Assembly (NCBI RefSeq): GCF_016865365.1 | Contig: NZ_AP024469.1 | Span: 3,006,501 to 3,070,500, forward strand | Origin: Geobacter sp. SVR | GTDB lineage: Bacteria; Desulfobacterota; Desulfuromonadia; Geobacterales; Pseudopelobacteraceae | DNA: 64,000 nucleotides | Direction: 5' to 3' | Part shown: positions 1 to 8,692 of the stretch, in pieces | Layout: the number at the start of each line of letters is the position of its first letter | Numbering within the stretch: position 1 is the first letter of the stretch | Notes under the pieces: generated by a model | What the model was told of the DNA's origin: nothing | Seen by the model: only the letters and a program-made list of their open reading frames with translations | The model's database searches: none | Position numbers and translations under genes: made by a program

Positions 1-183
1 GCCTATCTCCTCCCGATCATCGTGGAGGGGATACGGTCGTGGAATGAGAAGAACAAAGGGGAGAACCACGATGCGAACATCCAGCAATTCAGGACGGCTT
101 TGGCAAAAAACGATGCTGCTGCTGTGTCTCAGCATCTTGCTGATCAGCATGACCGGGTGCAGTACGCGCTACGTGGCCATTGA
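1..183 (+). CDS. Partial phage gene, possible inner-membrane spanin (Rz-like)
   Basis: An open frame enters from the left edge and stops at 181-183, giving the last 60 residues of a protein. The visible part starts with a short hydrophobic stretch (AYLLPIIVEGI) and continues as a charged, probably helical tail ending LRGH. The lipoprotein gene at 71 is embedded in its +1 frame, which is the classical Rz/Rz1 layout. The spanin role is inferred only from this overlap and the position at the lysis end of the late region. The N-terminus, where the membrane anchor of an i-spanin would be, is not visible. Confidence 0.5.
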   Translation, partial: AYLLPIIVEGIRSWNEKNKGENHDANIQQFRTALAKNDAAAVSQHLADQHDRVQYALRGH

Positions 184-289
184 GACTGCCGGCCCCGATA
201 TCACGGTGAAAAAGAGTGAGTTTGATCGGCTTCATGCGGATAACGAGGCGCTGCTGAACGCCCTGAGCGAGTGCCGCAATGCCCGATGA
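71..289 (+). CDS. Small phage lipoprotein, possible outer-membrane spanin (Rz1-like)
   Basis: 72 aa. A basic N-terminus is followed by a hydrophobic core (MLLLCLSILLISMTGC) with a lipobox ending at Cys30, so the product should be exported and lipidated. The mature part is about 43 polar residues. I chose the ATG at 71 because AAAGGGGAG lies just upstream; an in-frame ATG at 44 has no such site. Embedding in the +1 frame of the preceding gene and the small lipoprotein form fit an o-spanin, which fuses inner and outer membranes in the last lysis step. Other small phage lipoproteins cannot be excluded. Confidence 0.6.
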   Translation: MRTSSNSGRLWQKTMLLLCLSILLISMTGCSTRYVAIETAGPDITVKKSEFDRLHADNEALLNALSECRNAR

Positions 290-491
290 CGTTGACCGCG
301 CCCAGGTGGTGAATGAAGACTTCCAGGCGTTTGTTCTGCAGCAGCAACAAGCCGGGCGGGAACCGGGAAATTACACTGGTTCCGTCTGTCTGGACTGCGG
401 AGACGAAATCCCCACAGCGCGCCGGCTGGCAGTACCCGGCTGCCGCAGATGCATAAACTGCCAGACACTACACGAGCACTGGAGACTTTGA
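279..491 (+). CDS. TraR/DksA-type zinc-finger protein
   Basis: 70 aa. The C-terminal half has the four-cysteine finger of the TraR/DksA family (CLDCG, about 17 residues, CINCQ). Short TraR-like members are common in phages of this type and in conjugative plasmids. They bind in the secondary channel of RNA polymerase and mimic DksA with ppGpp, changing host promoter output. The start overlaps the end of the lipoprotein gene and the stop overlaps the next ATG (TGATG), so it is translationally coupled within the late operon. Confidence 0.85.
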   Translation: MPDDVDRAQVVNEDFQAFVLQQQQAGREPGNYTGSVCLDCGDEIPTARRLAVPGCRRCINCQTLHEHWRL

Positions 492-871
492 TGACGCCAC
501 AGGACATCGCCGCATTAACCGCCGTAGCCGCCCTGGTCAAGCAGATCGGGGCATGGCCCATGATCACCCTGTTTGTCCTCAATACTGCCGGGCCATGGAT
601 CGCCCTCTGGTGGTTCACTAGAATTACGGAAAAACGGCATGCCGCCGTCGTCTCGATGTATTCGGACAACGTCGTGTTGGTAGAGAAACACGAACACCTG
701 GCAGCGGAGGGTGAGCGGCGGGAATCGGCTCTGGCCGATCTGATCCGGCTCAATACCCAATCACAGACAGCGCTGTTGACGTGGCTACAGGGGCGGACAC
801 GGTGCGTCGACCTCAAAGGAACCTGCCTTCCTGCTGCTCCCCCTGCCCAGAACGTGGGAGGCCAACAATGA
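491..871 (+). CDS. Phage membrane protein of unknown function
   Basis: 126 aa from the ATG at 491, which shares one base with the previous stop. Residues about 20-40 (MITLFVLNTAGPWIALWWF) form one membrane segment. A charged helical region follows, then a proline/alanine-rich tail. Its place between the TraR-like and terminase genes is where several phages keep small membrane or lysis-related proteins. I do not recognise a family. A holin or antiholin role is possible but unsupported. Confidence 0.6.
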   Translation: MTPQDIAALTAVAALVKQIGAWPMITLFVLNTAGPWIALWWFTRITEKRHAAVVSMYSDNVVLVEKHEHLAAEGERRESALADLIRLNTQSQTALLTWLQGRTRCVDLKGTCLPAAPPAQNVGGQQ

Positions 872-1116
872 GTCTAGTCGAACAACTGCGCATCAAACTG
901 GCGGGATTGCATGCCGATGAAACGCGGCTGAGCCTGCTGATTGAGGGCCTGCAAAAGCAGTTGTGTGAGGCTCTGCAACCGCATCTCAACCGGCCGGCAG
1001 AGCTGAATATTCTGATGCTGGACACGCTATTCGACCAGCTCAAGGAATATCAGTCCAGCCTGATCGTGACGTTGTCGGACATCTCCAGGATCAAGCGAGA
1101 GCTGGGGGAACGCTGA
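868..1116 (+). CDS. Small helical phage protein, function unknown
   Basis: 82 aa from the ATG at 868, overlapping the preceding stop by four bases and sharing its last base with the next ATG. The sequence is almost entirely charged helix with heptad-like leucines and no cysteines, so a coiled coil is likely. Small helical proteins directly before a terminase small subunit are frequent in Mu-like phages, but no function can be assigned. Confidence 0.6.
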   Translation: MSLVEQLRIKLAGLHADETRLSLLIEGLQKQLCEALQPHLNRPAELNILMLDTLFDQLKEYQSSLIVTLSDISRIKRELGER

Positions 1117-1592
1117 TGGCCGAGAAGGGCGCCCGTGCAGAGCTGATGCCGCTGGTGCGGCAGAAGTTCATTGAGACCGGCAACCTGACCCTGGCGGCCG
1201 AGACCTACGGAGTTTCCCGCCAGACTGCCGACGCCTGGAAGAAGCGTGACGGCGACGAATGGGACAAGGCCCGTGAGCGTAAGGCTTCTTTCGGTATCCG
1301 TATGGAGGCGCTGCTGGAGCGGGAGTTGACCTACGCCGAATCGCGCAAGCCCGGCGCCGTGGAAGGCGGCACTCTGGATAACCTGAGCAAGCTCGGCGCC
1401 CTGGTGGTGAAGTTCAAGAACGTGGAGAGCCAGGGCAGCGGCTATGACAAGGCTGCCGTGTTTCTGGAAAACATCAAGTGGATGATCAGCTGGCTACGCG
1501 AGAACGACCCCGAGGGGCTGAAGGTACTGGCATCGGATTTTGATGCGATGACGATGGAATTTAAGTCGGAGTTGATGAATGGCAATGCGTAA
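1116..1592 (+). CDS. Terminase small subunit-like, DNA-binding
   Basis: 158 aa. The N-terminal part (NLTLAAETYGVSRQTADAWKK) is a helix-turn-helix, as in Mu gp27/DUF1804-type small terminases. The middle is helical and the C-terminus overlaps the large terminase start by 14 bases. Small terminase subunits recognise viral DNA and regulate the packaging motor. The assignment rests on the HTH, the size and the strict adjacency to the large subunit. Confidence 0.8.
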   Translation: MAEKGARAELMPLVRQKFIETGNLTLAAETYGVSRQTADAWKKRDGDEWDKARERKASFGIRMEALLERELTYAESRKPGAVEGGTLDNLSKLGALVVKFKNVESQGSGYDKAAVFLENIKWMISWLRENDPEGLKVLASDFDAMTMEFKSELMNGNA

Positions 1593-3102
1593 GACCCAGA
1601 ACATGACGGAGCGCCAGTACGACGATTATGTCGCCGGCCTCCGCAAGCTCATTGCCGACAGCGTTTCGCCGTTCGAAAACGATACGCCGGCAAAGAAGCG
1701 GGAGCGCATTGAGCGCTGCAATGATCCTCTGGAGTTCATCAAGACTTACATGCCGCACTATGCCCGGACCGACTTCGCACCTTGTCACGCCGAATGGTGC
1801 GAGATTGCCGACCAGCCGGGGCTCAACTTCATCGGTGCGCCACGCGACCACGCAAAGACAACTATCGTCACGGTAGGGCTGCGCATCTACCGCATCTGCA
1901 AGCAGCTCCGCAAGTACATCATGCTGGGCTCCAACATCCACGATCAGGCCAAGAGGTTCACGGTCAAGATCAAGGTCGAACTAGAAGACAATCCCCGGCT
2001 GCGCCATGACTACGGCGACATTATCGCCAAGACCCGCACCTGGTCGGATGATTTTTTCATGACCAAAGGAGGAACTCTGGTTGAAGCCCTCGGCCGCGGC
2101 GACCAGTGGCGCGGCAAATCCCATGGCCCCTACCGGCCCGACGATATTGGTCTGGATGACCTGGAAGACAACAGCACGGTCAAGAGCCCCACGGTGACCA
2201 AAGCTATTGTGGAGTTCATCCAGGGTGAGGTGCTCGGCTGTCTCGAAGGAGACTGCTCGGCCACCATGGTGGGGAACGTCTTCCACGCCAAAAGTGCCAT
2301 CTCTCAAATGATCGCCATGGAAGACGAGGAGACCGGCCTGCCGCTCTACAATTCCAAAGTCTATGACGCCATTGTGGACGAAGAACGGCAGATCACTCTA
2401 TGGCCGGCCCGCTGGCCCTGGGACAAGCTGATGCGCAAGATGAAGCTGGTCACTAAGCGGATCTTCAACAAGGAGTACCGCAACAAGAGCACGGAAGAGG
2501 ACAGCCCGTTTCCGGAGGATACTGCCACCTACTTCGACCGCGTCCAGGTGATTGAGCGCCCGCTGATCTTTGCCACTGCCGTTGACCCATCTGCCACGGC
2601 CACTGAAAAGAGCGACTTCCGGGCCGTGGTCACCTGGGGGTTTGACCGCGAATCAATGATCTTCCGTTGCATGCACGCATGGATAAAGCGCCGCTCGATC
2701 GGCGAAATGTTTGCCGCGGCCTACGCCCAGAACGAGCAGTATCCTGGGCGCTGTCCGATTGAGGAGAACATGCTCAAGGACTTTCTCCACGAGGCGATTC
2801 AGAACTACGCCAGAGAGGTTGGCCACTACCTCCCCTGGGCTCCCCTCCATCATGGTTCGCAGGCCAACAAGATCGCCCGGATCGTCGGTACCTGCGAATA
2901 TCTGTGGGAACACAAGAAAATGCAGTTCGAGCGCCGTCATTCGGACCAGAAGACCCTGGTGGACCAGTTCGTTTACATCAACAACAACACGGTCAACGAT
3001 GACGGGCCTGACGCCTCGGAAATGGCGATCAGTTTCCTGCAGAAGGGTTCGGGTATCCGTGTTGTCGACTGCTACCCCGAATTCGCGGAGGCCCGCGCAT
3101 GA
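1579..3102 (+). CDS. Terminase large subunit
   Basis: 507 aa, typical length. The ATPase domain has a Walker A-like loop at residues 86-95 (GAPRDHAKTT) and a Walker B at about 188-194 (DDIGLDD). The nuclease domain begins near AVDPSATATEKSDF, where the first Asp would bind metal. The protein pumps DNA into the prohead and cuts the concatemer. It overlaps its neighbours on both sides by 4-14 bases. Confidence 0.93.
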   Translation: MAMRKTQNMTERQYDDYVAGLRKLIADSVSPFENDTPAKKRERIERCNDPLEFIKTYMPHYARTDFAPCHAEWCEIADQPGLNFIGAPRDHAKTTIVTVGLRIYRICKQLRKYIMLGSNIHDQAKRFTVKIKVELEDNPRLRHDYGDIIAKTRTWSDDFFMTKGGTLVEALGRGDQWRGKSHGPYRPDDIGLDDLEDNSTVKSPTVTKAIVEFIQGEVLGCLEGDCSATMVGNVFHAKSAISQMIAMEDEETGLPLYNSKVYDAIVDEERQITLWPARWPWDKLMRKMKLVTKRIFNKEYRNKSTEEDSPFPEDTATYFDRVQVIERPLIFATAVDPSATATEKSDFRAVVTWGFDRESMIFRCMHAWIKRRSIGEMFAAAYAQNEQYPGRCPIEENMLKDFLHEAIQNYAREVGHYLPWAPLHHGSQANKIARIVGTCEYLWEHKKMQFERRHSDQKTLVDQFVYINNNTVNDDGPDASEMAISFLQKGSGIRVVDCYPEFAEARA

Positions 3103-5351
3103 GCTGGTGGCCCTTTGCCCGCAAAACCCCGGCCGTGGACGTCGGGCAGATCTCGGTACCCGAGGACCAGATCACCGGCGTGCTCGGCAAGCTCGCTGGA
3201 TTCTACTCGTTCGTCGGTGCGCCGTTTCCCCTGGAGTTCCTGGATGTACTGGAGCCACTCTCCATTTTCAATCCGGACATCTCCCAGGCCCTGCAGATCT
3301 GGGTCAACCTGGGCAACACCGGCCACGAGCTGACCGTGGAGGCCCGCAACCCCCAGGCCGCCCTGGACCGGCTTAATGCCCTGGCCGCCTCGGTCTATCT
3401 GATCGGCGGCGGGGTGGACGGCCTGGTCAACCATTTCCTGCGTCAGATCCCGCTCATGGGTGCGCTCTCGGCCGAGTGGGTGATCAGCGACAATGTGCGG
3501 GATGGTGTGGCCGACTGCGCCATTGTGGCGGTCAAGCGTATCCGCTTCCGGCGGGTGGACGGGATCATGACCCCCCATCAACTGACCAACCAGATCAGCG
3601 GGAGTAACAACGGCTATGTGCAGCTCAACCCGTTCACCTACAGCTACATGCCGCTCCAGACCGTGGACGGATCGCCCTATGCAATCCCGCCATTCTACGC
3701 CTCGCTGAAGAACATTGAGGTGCAGCTAGACGCCACGGACAACATCGGCGCCATCATCCGCAAAATGGGCCTGCTTGGTTTTATGGACGTGAGCATGGAG
3801 GTTCCGCAGCAGCGTGCCGGAGAGAACGACGAGGCTTACAAGAACCGCCTGACGCAACGGCTGAAGGACTATGCCAAGGCGTACAAACAGAACATCAGCA
3901 AGGGAGTGGCGGTCCACTATAAGGATCAGGAGATCAAGCACAACGCCACCAATGCCGGTGCCGCTGCCGGCGCGAAATCGGTGTGGGAGATGAACGAGGA
4001 GCAGATTTTTTCAGCCCTGGACATCCCCCCCAGCATGGCGGGCCGCTCCTACAGCACGACCGAGACCTACGCCCAGGTGGATTACGACCGTTTCACCGCA
4101 AAGCTCGGCGTTGCCCGGCGGATGATCAAGCGATTCCTGGAGAAGGGCTATGCCCTCGACCTGCTGCTGCACGGGATTGATGCCCAGGTGTCGGTAACCT
4201 GGAACAACAACGACACGCTCAAGGCCAAGGACAAAGCCGAGACGGAAGGCCAGCGGATTGAGAATGTGCTCAAGAAGCGGGATGGCGGGATCATTACCAG
4301 CGATGAAGCGGCGCAGGAACTGGGATACGAGAAGGCCACCGGCTTTCGTGCCGGCAACCAGACTCCGGCCGGTTTTTCTGCCGTGCAGTTCCGTTTCAAC
4401 CGGCAGACCGGGCGCTATACGTTCCGGCCGGAGGTGATCCGCCTGGAACAGCCGGCCGACGATCGCCAGGACCAGAACTATATCGCGGCCCTGCAGGCGG
4501 TTCTGGAGGGGCCGGAGGAGAAGGCGATCAAGGCGGGGATAGCCGCGGGTGCAGATTACATCGACAACGGCAATCACCGCCGGAGTCTGAAAGGGTTTGC
4601 ACTGGCAGTATATACGGCGTTCGAAATCACGCTCCGCAGCGAGATCAGCAAAACGATCGTGATGGAGGTCTGCAACCAGTTCGTCAGCTCCCAATGGCGC
4701 CGCTGGCGGTACGAGGACAAGAACCACCTGCGGGGCCGCCGGGGGCAGCGCCTTGCCGGCGATACCATCGACATTGCCGTGGTCGACCAGAATGCCCTGC
4801 GCTACCTGACCAATGTGGAGCAGTTCTACTTCGGCCGCGGCAACTACCTGGCCAACAACGAGACCGTGGGCAAGCAGTTCATCTCCTGGCTGCAGGATGA
4901 ATATATCTCCAAGGGGCTCAACATCCGCGACCCGGAGACGTGGGCAGAGTTCACACGGACGTTCACCGGGTTGGTCAATGAGACCAGCTTCTACAAGATC
5001 GAGCAGCTCGTTTCCACCACCATGGGGCGCGTGCAGAACATGGGGCAGACCCTCTCTCTCTACGAGGCCGGGATCAAGCGCTATCAGATCGTGGGGCCGA
5101 GTACGTTTCCCATCTGCGCCCACTGCAAGTCGATGCTGGGGCGGAAGTTTGATGTCCAGGTAGCCGCAACGCGGCTGGCTCGGACCCTGGAAAAGGGATT
5201 CGAGAAGCCCGACGACCTGCCGCCATTTCTGTCCAACAAATACACGGCCGACCAGGTCACGGAAATGAGCGACGCCGAGCTGCAAGCGGCAGGTTTCGAG
5301 ACCCCCCCGTATCACCCGAAATGCCGCCATCGGAAAGCGGCGGTCGACTGA
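3099..5351 (+). CDS. Portal protein fused to gpF-like minor head protein
   Basis: 750 aa, much longer than a usual portal (450-520 aa). Residues 1 to about 430 read as a Mu gp29/DUF935-type portal, the dodecameric channel at the capsid vertex. The rest reads as a Mu gpF-like head morphogenesis protein, ending with the family's cysteine/histidine pairs (ICAHCK and YHPKCRHR, likely zinc ligands). No stop or start separates the two parts, so this is a gene fusion. Start at 3099 overlaps the terminase stop. Confidence 0.82.
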   Translation: MSWWPFARKTPAVDVGQISVPEDQITGVLGKLAGFYSFVGAPFPLEFLDVLEPLSIFNPDISQALQIWVNLGNTGHELTVEARNPQAALDRLNALAASVYLIGGGVDGLVNHFLRQIPLMGALSAEWVISDNVRDGVADCAIVAVKRIRFRRVDGIMTPHQLTNQISGSNNGYVQLNPFTYSYMPLQTVDGSPYAIPPFYASLKNIEVQLDATDNIGAIIRKMGLLGFMDVSMEVPQQRAGENDEAYKNRLTQRLKDYAKAYKQNISKGVAVHYKDQEIKHNATNAGAAAGAKSVWEMNEEQIFSALDIPPSMAGRSYSTTETYAQVDYDRFTAKLGVARRMIKRFLEKGYALDLLLHGIDAQVSVTWNNNDTLKAKDKAETEGQRIENVLKKRDGGIITSDEAAQELGYEKATGFRAGNQTPAGFSAVQFRFNRQTGRYTFRPEVIRLEQPADDRQDQNYIAALQAVLEGPEEKAIKAGIAAGADYIDNGNHRRSLKGFALAVYTAFEITLRSEISKTIVMEVCNQFVSSQWRRWRYEDKNHLRGRRGQRLAGDTIDIAVVDQNALRYLTNVEQFYFGRGNYLANNETVGKQFISWLQDEYISKGLNIRDPETWAEFTRTFTGLVNETSFYKIEQLVSTTMGRVQNMGQTLSLYEAGIKRYQIVGPSTFPICAHCKSMLGRKFDVQVAATRLARTLEKGFEKPDDLPPFLSNKYTADQVTEMSDAELQAAGFETPPYHPKCRHRKAAVD

Positions 5352-5428
5352 CGGGTCGGGCGAGCATCGTTTAGGCGGTTTATAAACTAAATTTGAGCGT
5401 TCCAGGGCTATGTCGCGAGGAGGTTGTG

Positions 5429-6523
5429 ATGGCTGAAAAACAGAAAAACGAAAGTTTCCAGGTGCTGAGGGAAGGATTTGCAAAAGCCAGGTTCGGGGGA
5501 ACGATCTCCGGGTGTCCTTTGCCGGGCATGGATGCTCCCATCAATTTTGCGCCGGCCGGGGGAGAGGAAAACGGCGGGCTCAACCCCGAGGAGTATGTGG
5601 CCCGTCACTTCAGGATACTGTCGGCCACCGTCACCCCCTACCGGTTTTTCGATTTCACCCGGCCGGGCGTGCTCAAGGCTGCGGTGCCGCTGTTCGAGAA
5701 GCTGACCCTCTACGCCAACCACTCCATCGACGTGACCCGATGGAAAGGTTTTACCCAGGGTCCGCTCTGGGATGATCAGAACGATCCGCAAGGAATCAAC
5801 TGCCTGCTGGCCGCCGACAAGATAGTTGACCCCTCGCTGGCCAGGGGAGTGGAGACCGGAGCACTGCGGGCCTGCAGCGTGACCATCTGGTTCGAGTTCG
5901 AGAAATCGCATCCCAACCTGGATTGCTACTGGTCCAGGCTGGGTGAGGTGGTGGACGGCGAGGTGGTGCGACTGATTGTCACCAAGATCACCAATGCCGG
6001 CGAGGTTTCCATCGTCTGGGAGGGTGAGGACCCGTATGCCAAAGCATTAGAGGCGGGCGCCAGCGGCGCCCCTGACCATAACAACACTGAGGAGGAAAAG
6101 GACATGAAGCTGACCGCAGCAACCATGGCCCTCCTGGGGATCGCCGCCGGCACCGAGTTGTCCGCGGAGCTCCTGGAGGGGAAGATCAACGAGACCGTTA
6201 CCGGCCTCAAAACCAAGATTGCCGGCCTGGAGCCGGAGGCCCAGCTCGGTAAGCAGCTCCTGGAGGAAACCCGTACCAGGGCCGAGACGCTCTACAAGGT
6301 GCTCAAGGGCGAAGGGGCGCTGGAGCGCTTTATCACCGGCGTGATCCGCACCGCAGATCTGGCCACGGCCCGCGCCCTGTGCGAGGAGTACGAGCAGGCG
6401 GTGGAGAGCAAGGTGCCGCTGGCCTGCCCGAAATGTGGTGAAAAGCTGAAGCGCCAGTCGTCGCGGCCCGCGCCGGAAGGCCATGCCGCCGGCGGGAAGC
6501 GGGCCGCTGATTACAAGCTGTAA
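5429..6523 (+). CDS. Prohead protease with C-terminal scaffold
   Basis: 364 aa. The ATG at 5429 follows an AGGAGG site at 5418-5423. The N-terminal ~200 residues resemble phage prohead (Mu gpI-like) proteases, with candidate catalytic His in YANHSID and Ser in RACSVTI. The C-terminal part is an alanine/glutamate-rich helical scaffold ending in a zinc-ribbon half (CPKCGEK). It lies between portal and decoration genes, the usual place for the maturation protease. Catalytic residues are proposed from position only. Confidence 0.75.
   Translation: MAEKQKNESFQVLREGFAKARFGGTISGCPLPGMDAPINFAPAGGEENGGLNPEEYVARHFRILSATVTPYRFFDFTRPGVLKAAVPLFEKLTLYANHSIDVTRWKGFTQGPLWDDQNDPQGINCLLAADKIVDPSLARGVETGALRACSVTIWFEFEKSHPNLDCYWSRLGEVVDGEVVRLIVTKITNAGEVSIVWEGEDPYAKALEAGASGAPDHNNTEEEKDMKLTAATMALLGIAAGTELSAELLEGKINETVTGLKTKIAGLEPEAQLGKQLLEETRTRAETLYKVLKGEGALERFITGVIRTADLATARALCEEYEQAVESKVPLACPKCGEKLKRQSSRPAPEGHAAGGKRAADYKL
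6104..6523 (+). CDS. Nested in-frame scaffold protein (internal start)
   Basis: Inside the protease gene and in the same frame, an ATG at 6104 follows GAGGAGG (6089-6095) with an 8-base spacer, as good a ribosome site as any in this operon. It would release a 139-aa protein containing only the helical scaffold and CPKC ribbon. Lambda (C/Nu3) and Mu (I/Z) make their scaffolds by such nested starts. Production is inferred from the site; it is not proven. Confidence 0.65.
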   Translation: MKLTAATMALLGIAAGTELSAELLEGKINETVTGLKTKIAGLEPEAQLGKQLLEETRTRAETLYKVLKGEGALERFITGVIRTADLATARALCEEYEQAVESKVPLACPKCGEKLKRQSSRPAPEGHAAGGKRAADYKL

Positions 6524-6553
6524 CCGTTCATCAACCAATCACGGAGGTATCTC

Positions 6554-7279
6554 ATGAGCTGGAAAGATATGTTGGGCGTGAGCTTCAACGAGTTGGAAGT
6601 CAATGATATGACTTTTCTGTTGGCGGAGGGAATCATCCGCTCCGACGAAGGAAAGGTAGTCAAGGTCTCTGCCAATGGCACGGTTGATCTGTGCGCCGCC
6701 GAGGACGTTTTCTTCGGCAAGCTGATCAAGATCGACACCTCGCCCGAAGTGGGCGCCGTGCGCTGCTGTGACTGCTGTGTGGAGGTTTCCTACACCGGCA
6801 ACCCCGGCCTCAACTATCAGCACCTGGTTGCCGACGGCCTGGGAGGTGTCAAGCCCCCTGCCGCAGCCGTGGCCGCGTCATTGGCAACTGGCGTGGTGGC
6901 CAACAACAACGCCTTGACGCTCACCGCCAAAAAGGCCGGCGCGGACGGTAACGACATCACAATCACGCTGATCGACCCGCCCGGCAACAACGTGGCCCTT
7001 TCGGTCGACGTGGTCGGCCGGGACATCAACGTCACCCTGGCCACCGACGGCGCCAGCGCCATCACCTCCACCGCCGCCCTGGTCAAAGCAGCCATCGAGG
7101 CAAGCTCCGCGGCGGATCTGGTCACGGTGGCACATACCGGCGCCAGTACTGGAGCGGCCGCGGTTGTCGCGGTCGCCCCCACCAATCTGGCCGGCGGTAC
7201 CGACGCCAGTGTCGGCCGGCCCATGTTCGTGCTCACCAAGGACACCACGGCCCACACCCTGGTCATGTGCTGTCCGTAA
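6554..7279 (+). CDS. Capsid decoration (head stabilisation) protein with inserted domain
   Basis: 241 aa. The N-terminal ~100 residues and the last ~20 look like a small capsid decoration protein. Between them (about residues 105-217) sits a Thr/Ala/Val-rich beta domain of a type that recurs in unrelated phage structural proteins. The N-terminal part has a CCDCC cluster. Position between scaffold and major capsid genes supports the call. The inserted domain probably protrudes from the capsid surface. Confidence 0.7.
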   Translation: MSWKDMLGVSFNELEVNDMTFLLAEGIIRSDEGKVVKVSANGTVDLCAAEDVFFGKLIKIDTSPEVGAVRCCDCCVEVSYTGNPGLNYQHLVADGLGGVKPPAAAVAASLATGVVANNNALTLTAKKAGADGNDITITLIDPPGNNVALSVDVVGRDINVTLATDGASAITSTAALVKAAIEASSAADLVTVAHTGASTGAAAVVAVAPTNLAGGTDASVGRPMFVLTKDTTAHTLVMCCP

Positions 7280-7309
7280 ACCATCACCGATCCATAAGGA
7301 GATCCGCAA

Positions 7310-8320
7310 ATGGCAATAAAACTCTGTCGTGAAATGTACGGCCAGGCCCGTACCCTGGGCATAACGGTTTCCGAACTGCTGGCTCAGGAGAATCCCTCGG
7401 AGGAGGCTAACCTCGATGCGTTTGAATTTGCGCTGATGAAGCAGGACATCAATCTGCGGAAGCATACCGTCGAGCGCTTCTACCGTACTCAGGAAGACAT
7501 CTATCTCTTTCCCGAGTTCATCAACCGTAACGTCCGCATCGGTCTGGCCGGACTGACCGCCATTGACCTGACCCTGGATGACGTAGTCGCCACCGAGACC
7601 ACCATCGACTCGGGCGTCTACGATACCTTCAAGACCGTTTTCGACGAAAAGAAGATCGACTTCACCCGCATAGCCGAGGGGGGCATGTTCCCGTCCGTCA
7701 CGATTTCCAGTGCCAAAAACTCCATCCGCCTGGCTAAACTGGGGCTCAAGCTCAATGCCTCTTACGAGGTGTTGCGCCGCATGAAGTTGCCCCTGTTCGC
7801 CACGCACCTGCAGCTGATCGGGCAGCGGATCGCCAAGCGCAACGTGGCGTTTGCCATGTACAACGTCATCAACGGCGACGGCAACGACAACGCGGCCCCG
7901 GCCACAGCTGCCACACCGCTCAGCTACAACAAACTCTTGGAGTTCTACCTGAACATGGACCGGTTTAGCGGGACCGTGTTCGCGGCCAAGAAGACCGAGA
8001 TGAGTTCCATTCTGAACCTGCCTGAGTTTCAGACGCCTTACATTTTCAAGACCGCTGCCACGGGTGAGTTCGCCACGCCGTTCGGCCTGCCTCTGAAACG
8101 GTTCAACTGGACGGAATCAGCCCTGGGCAACAACCAGATCACCATCATTTCCAAGTCTGCGGCCCTGGAATTGGTGAAGGAGTCCGGTGCCGAGCTGATC
8201 GAGACCGAGAAGGTCATCGACAAGCAGCTCCAGGACACGGTCATTTCCAACGTGATCGGCTTCTCCAGGATATTCCCGGAAGGTGCCAAGGTCTTCACTA
8301 TCGGTGAAGGCGAAGAATAA
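7310..8320 (+). CDS. Major capsid protein
   Basis: 336 aa, typical of HK97-fold capsid proteins of Mu-like and related myoviruses. It directly follows the decoration gene and has a good AAGGAG site. The charged helical N-terminus, long central beta region and C-terminal segment on stability and interfaces fit the fold. No separate delta-domain protease site is obvious. The last base overlaps the next ATG. Confidence 0.85.
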   Translation: MAIKLCREMYGQARTLGITVSELLAQENPSEEANLDAFEFALMKQDINLRKHTVERFYRTQEDIYLFPEFINRNVRIGLAGLTAIDLTLDDVVATETTIDSGVYDTFKTVFDEKKIDFTRIAEGGMFPSVTISSAKNSIRLAKLGLKLNASYEVLRRMKLPLFATHLQLIGQRIAKRNVAFAMYNVINGDGNDNAAPATAATPLSYNKLLEFYLNMDRFSGTVFAAKKTEMSSILNLPEFQTPYIFKTAATGEFATPFGLPLKRFNWTESALGNNQITIISKSAALELVKESGAELIETEKVIDKQLQDTVISNVIGFSRIFPEGAKVFTIGEGEE

Positions 8321-8691
8321 TGGCCACCATTCTCGACATGGTGAGAAACAGACTTCCGGACGAGGCGGCCCTGTTCGCCGCCTCGCTGCCGGTAGTCGTT
8401 GAAGAGGCGCAGGCCCTGGCCGGTTACGAGGGGATTGCCGAGGCGGACCTATCCACCACCCGCAAGAGCCTGATTGCCGATCTGGCTGCCAAGGCCCTGC
8501 TGCTGCCTGCGCGATCGCACTACAAGAAGGAGATGAACAAGGTTGAAGGCGACGGCGCCGGCAAGGCGGAGTTTGTCGACAAACTCAAATTTTTAGCCGA
8601 GATGGAATCTGCCCTGACCCGGTCGATCGCCGAGCGCCGCCAGGGCATCGCTCCCGCCGATACCGGCGTGGCCATGATCGTGGTGGAATAA
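8320..8691 (+). CDS. Head-tail connector-like protein
   Basis: 123 aa, mostly helical. It sits first after the capsid gene, where the head completion adaptor (gp6/gp15-like) normally lies. I see no diagnostic motif, so the role comes from size and synteny. Confidence 0.5.
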   Translation: MATILDMVRNRLPDEAALFAASLPVVVEEAQALAGYEGIAEADLSTTRKSLIADLAAKALLLPARSHYKKEMNKVEGDGAGKAEFVDKLKFLAEMESALTRSIAERRQGIAPADTGVAMIVVE

Positions 8692-8692
8692 A

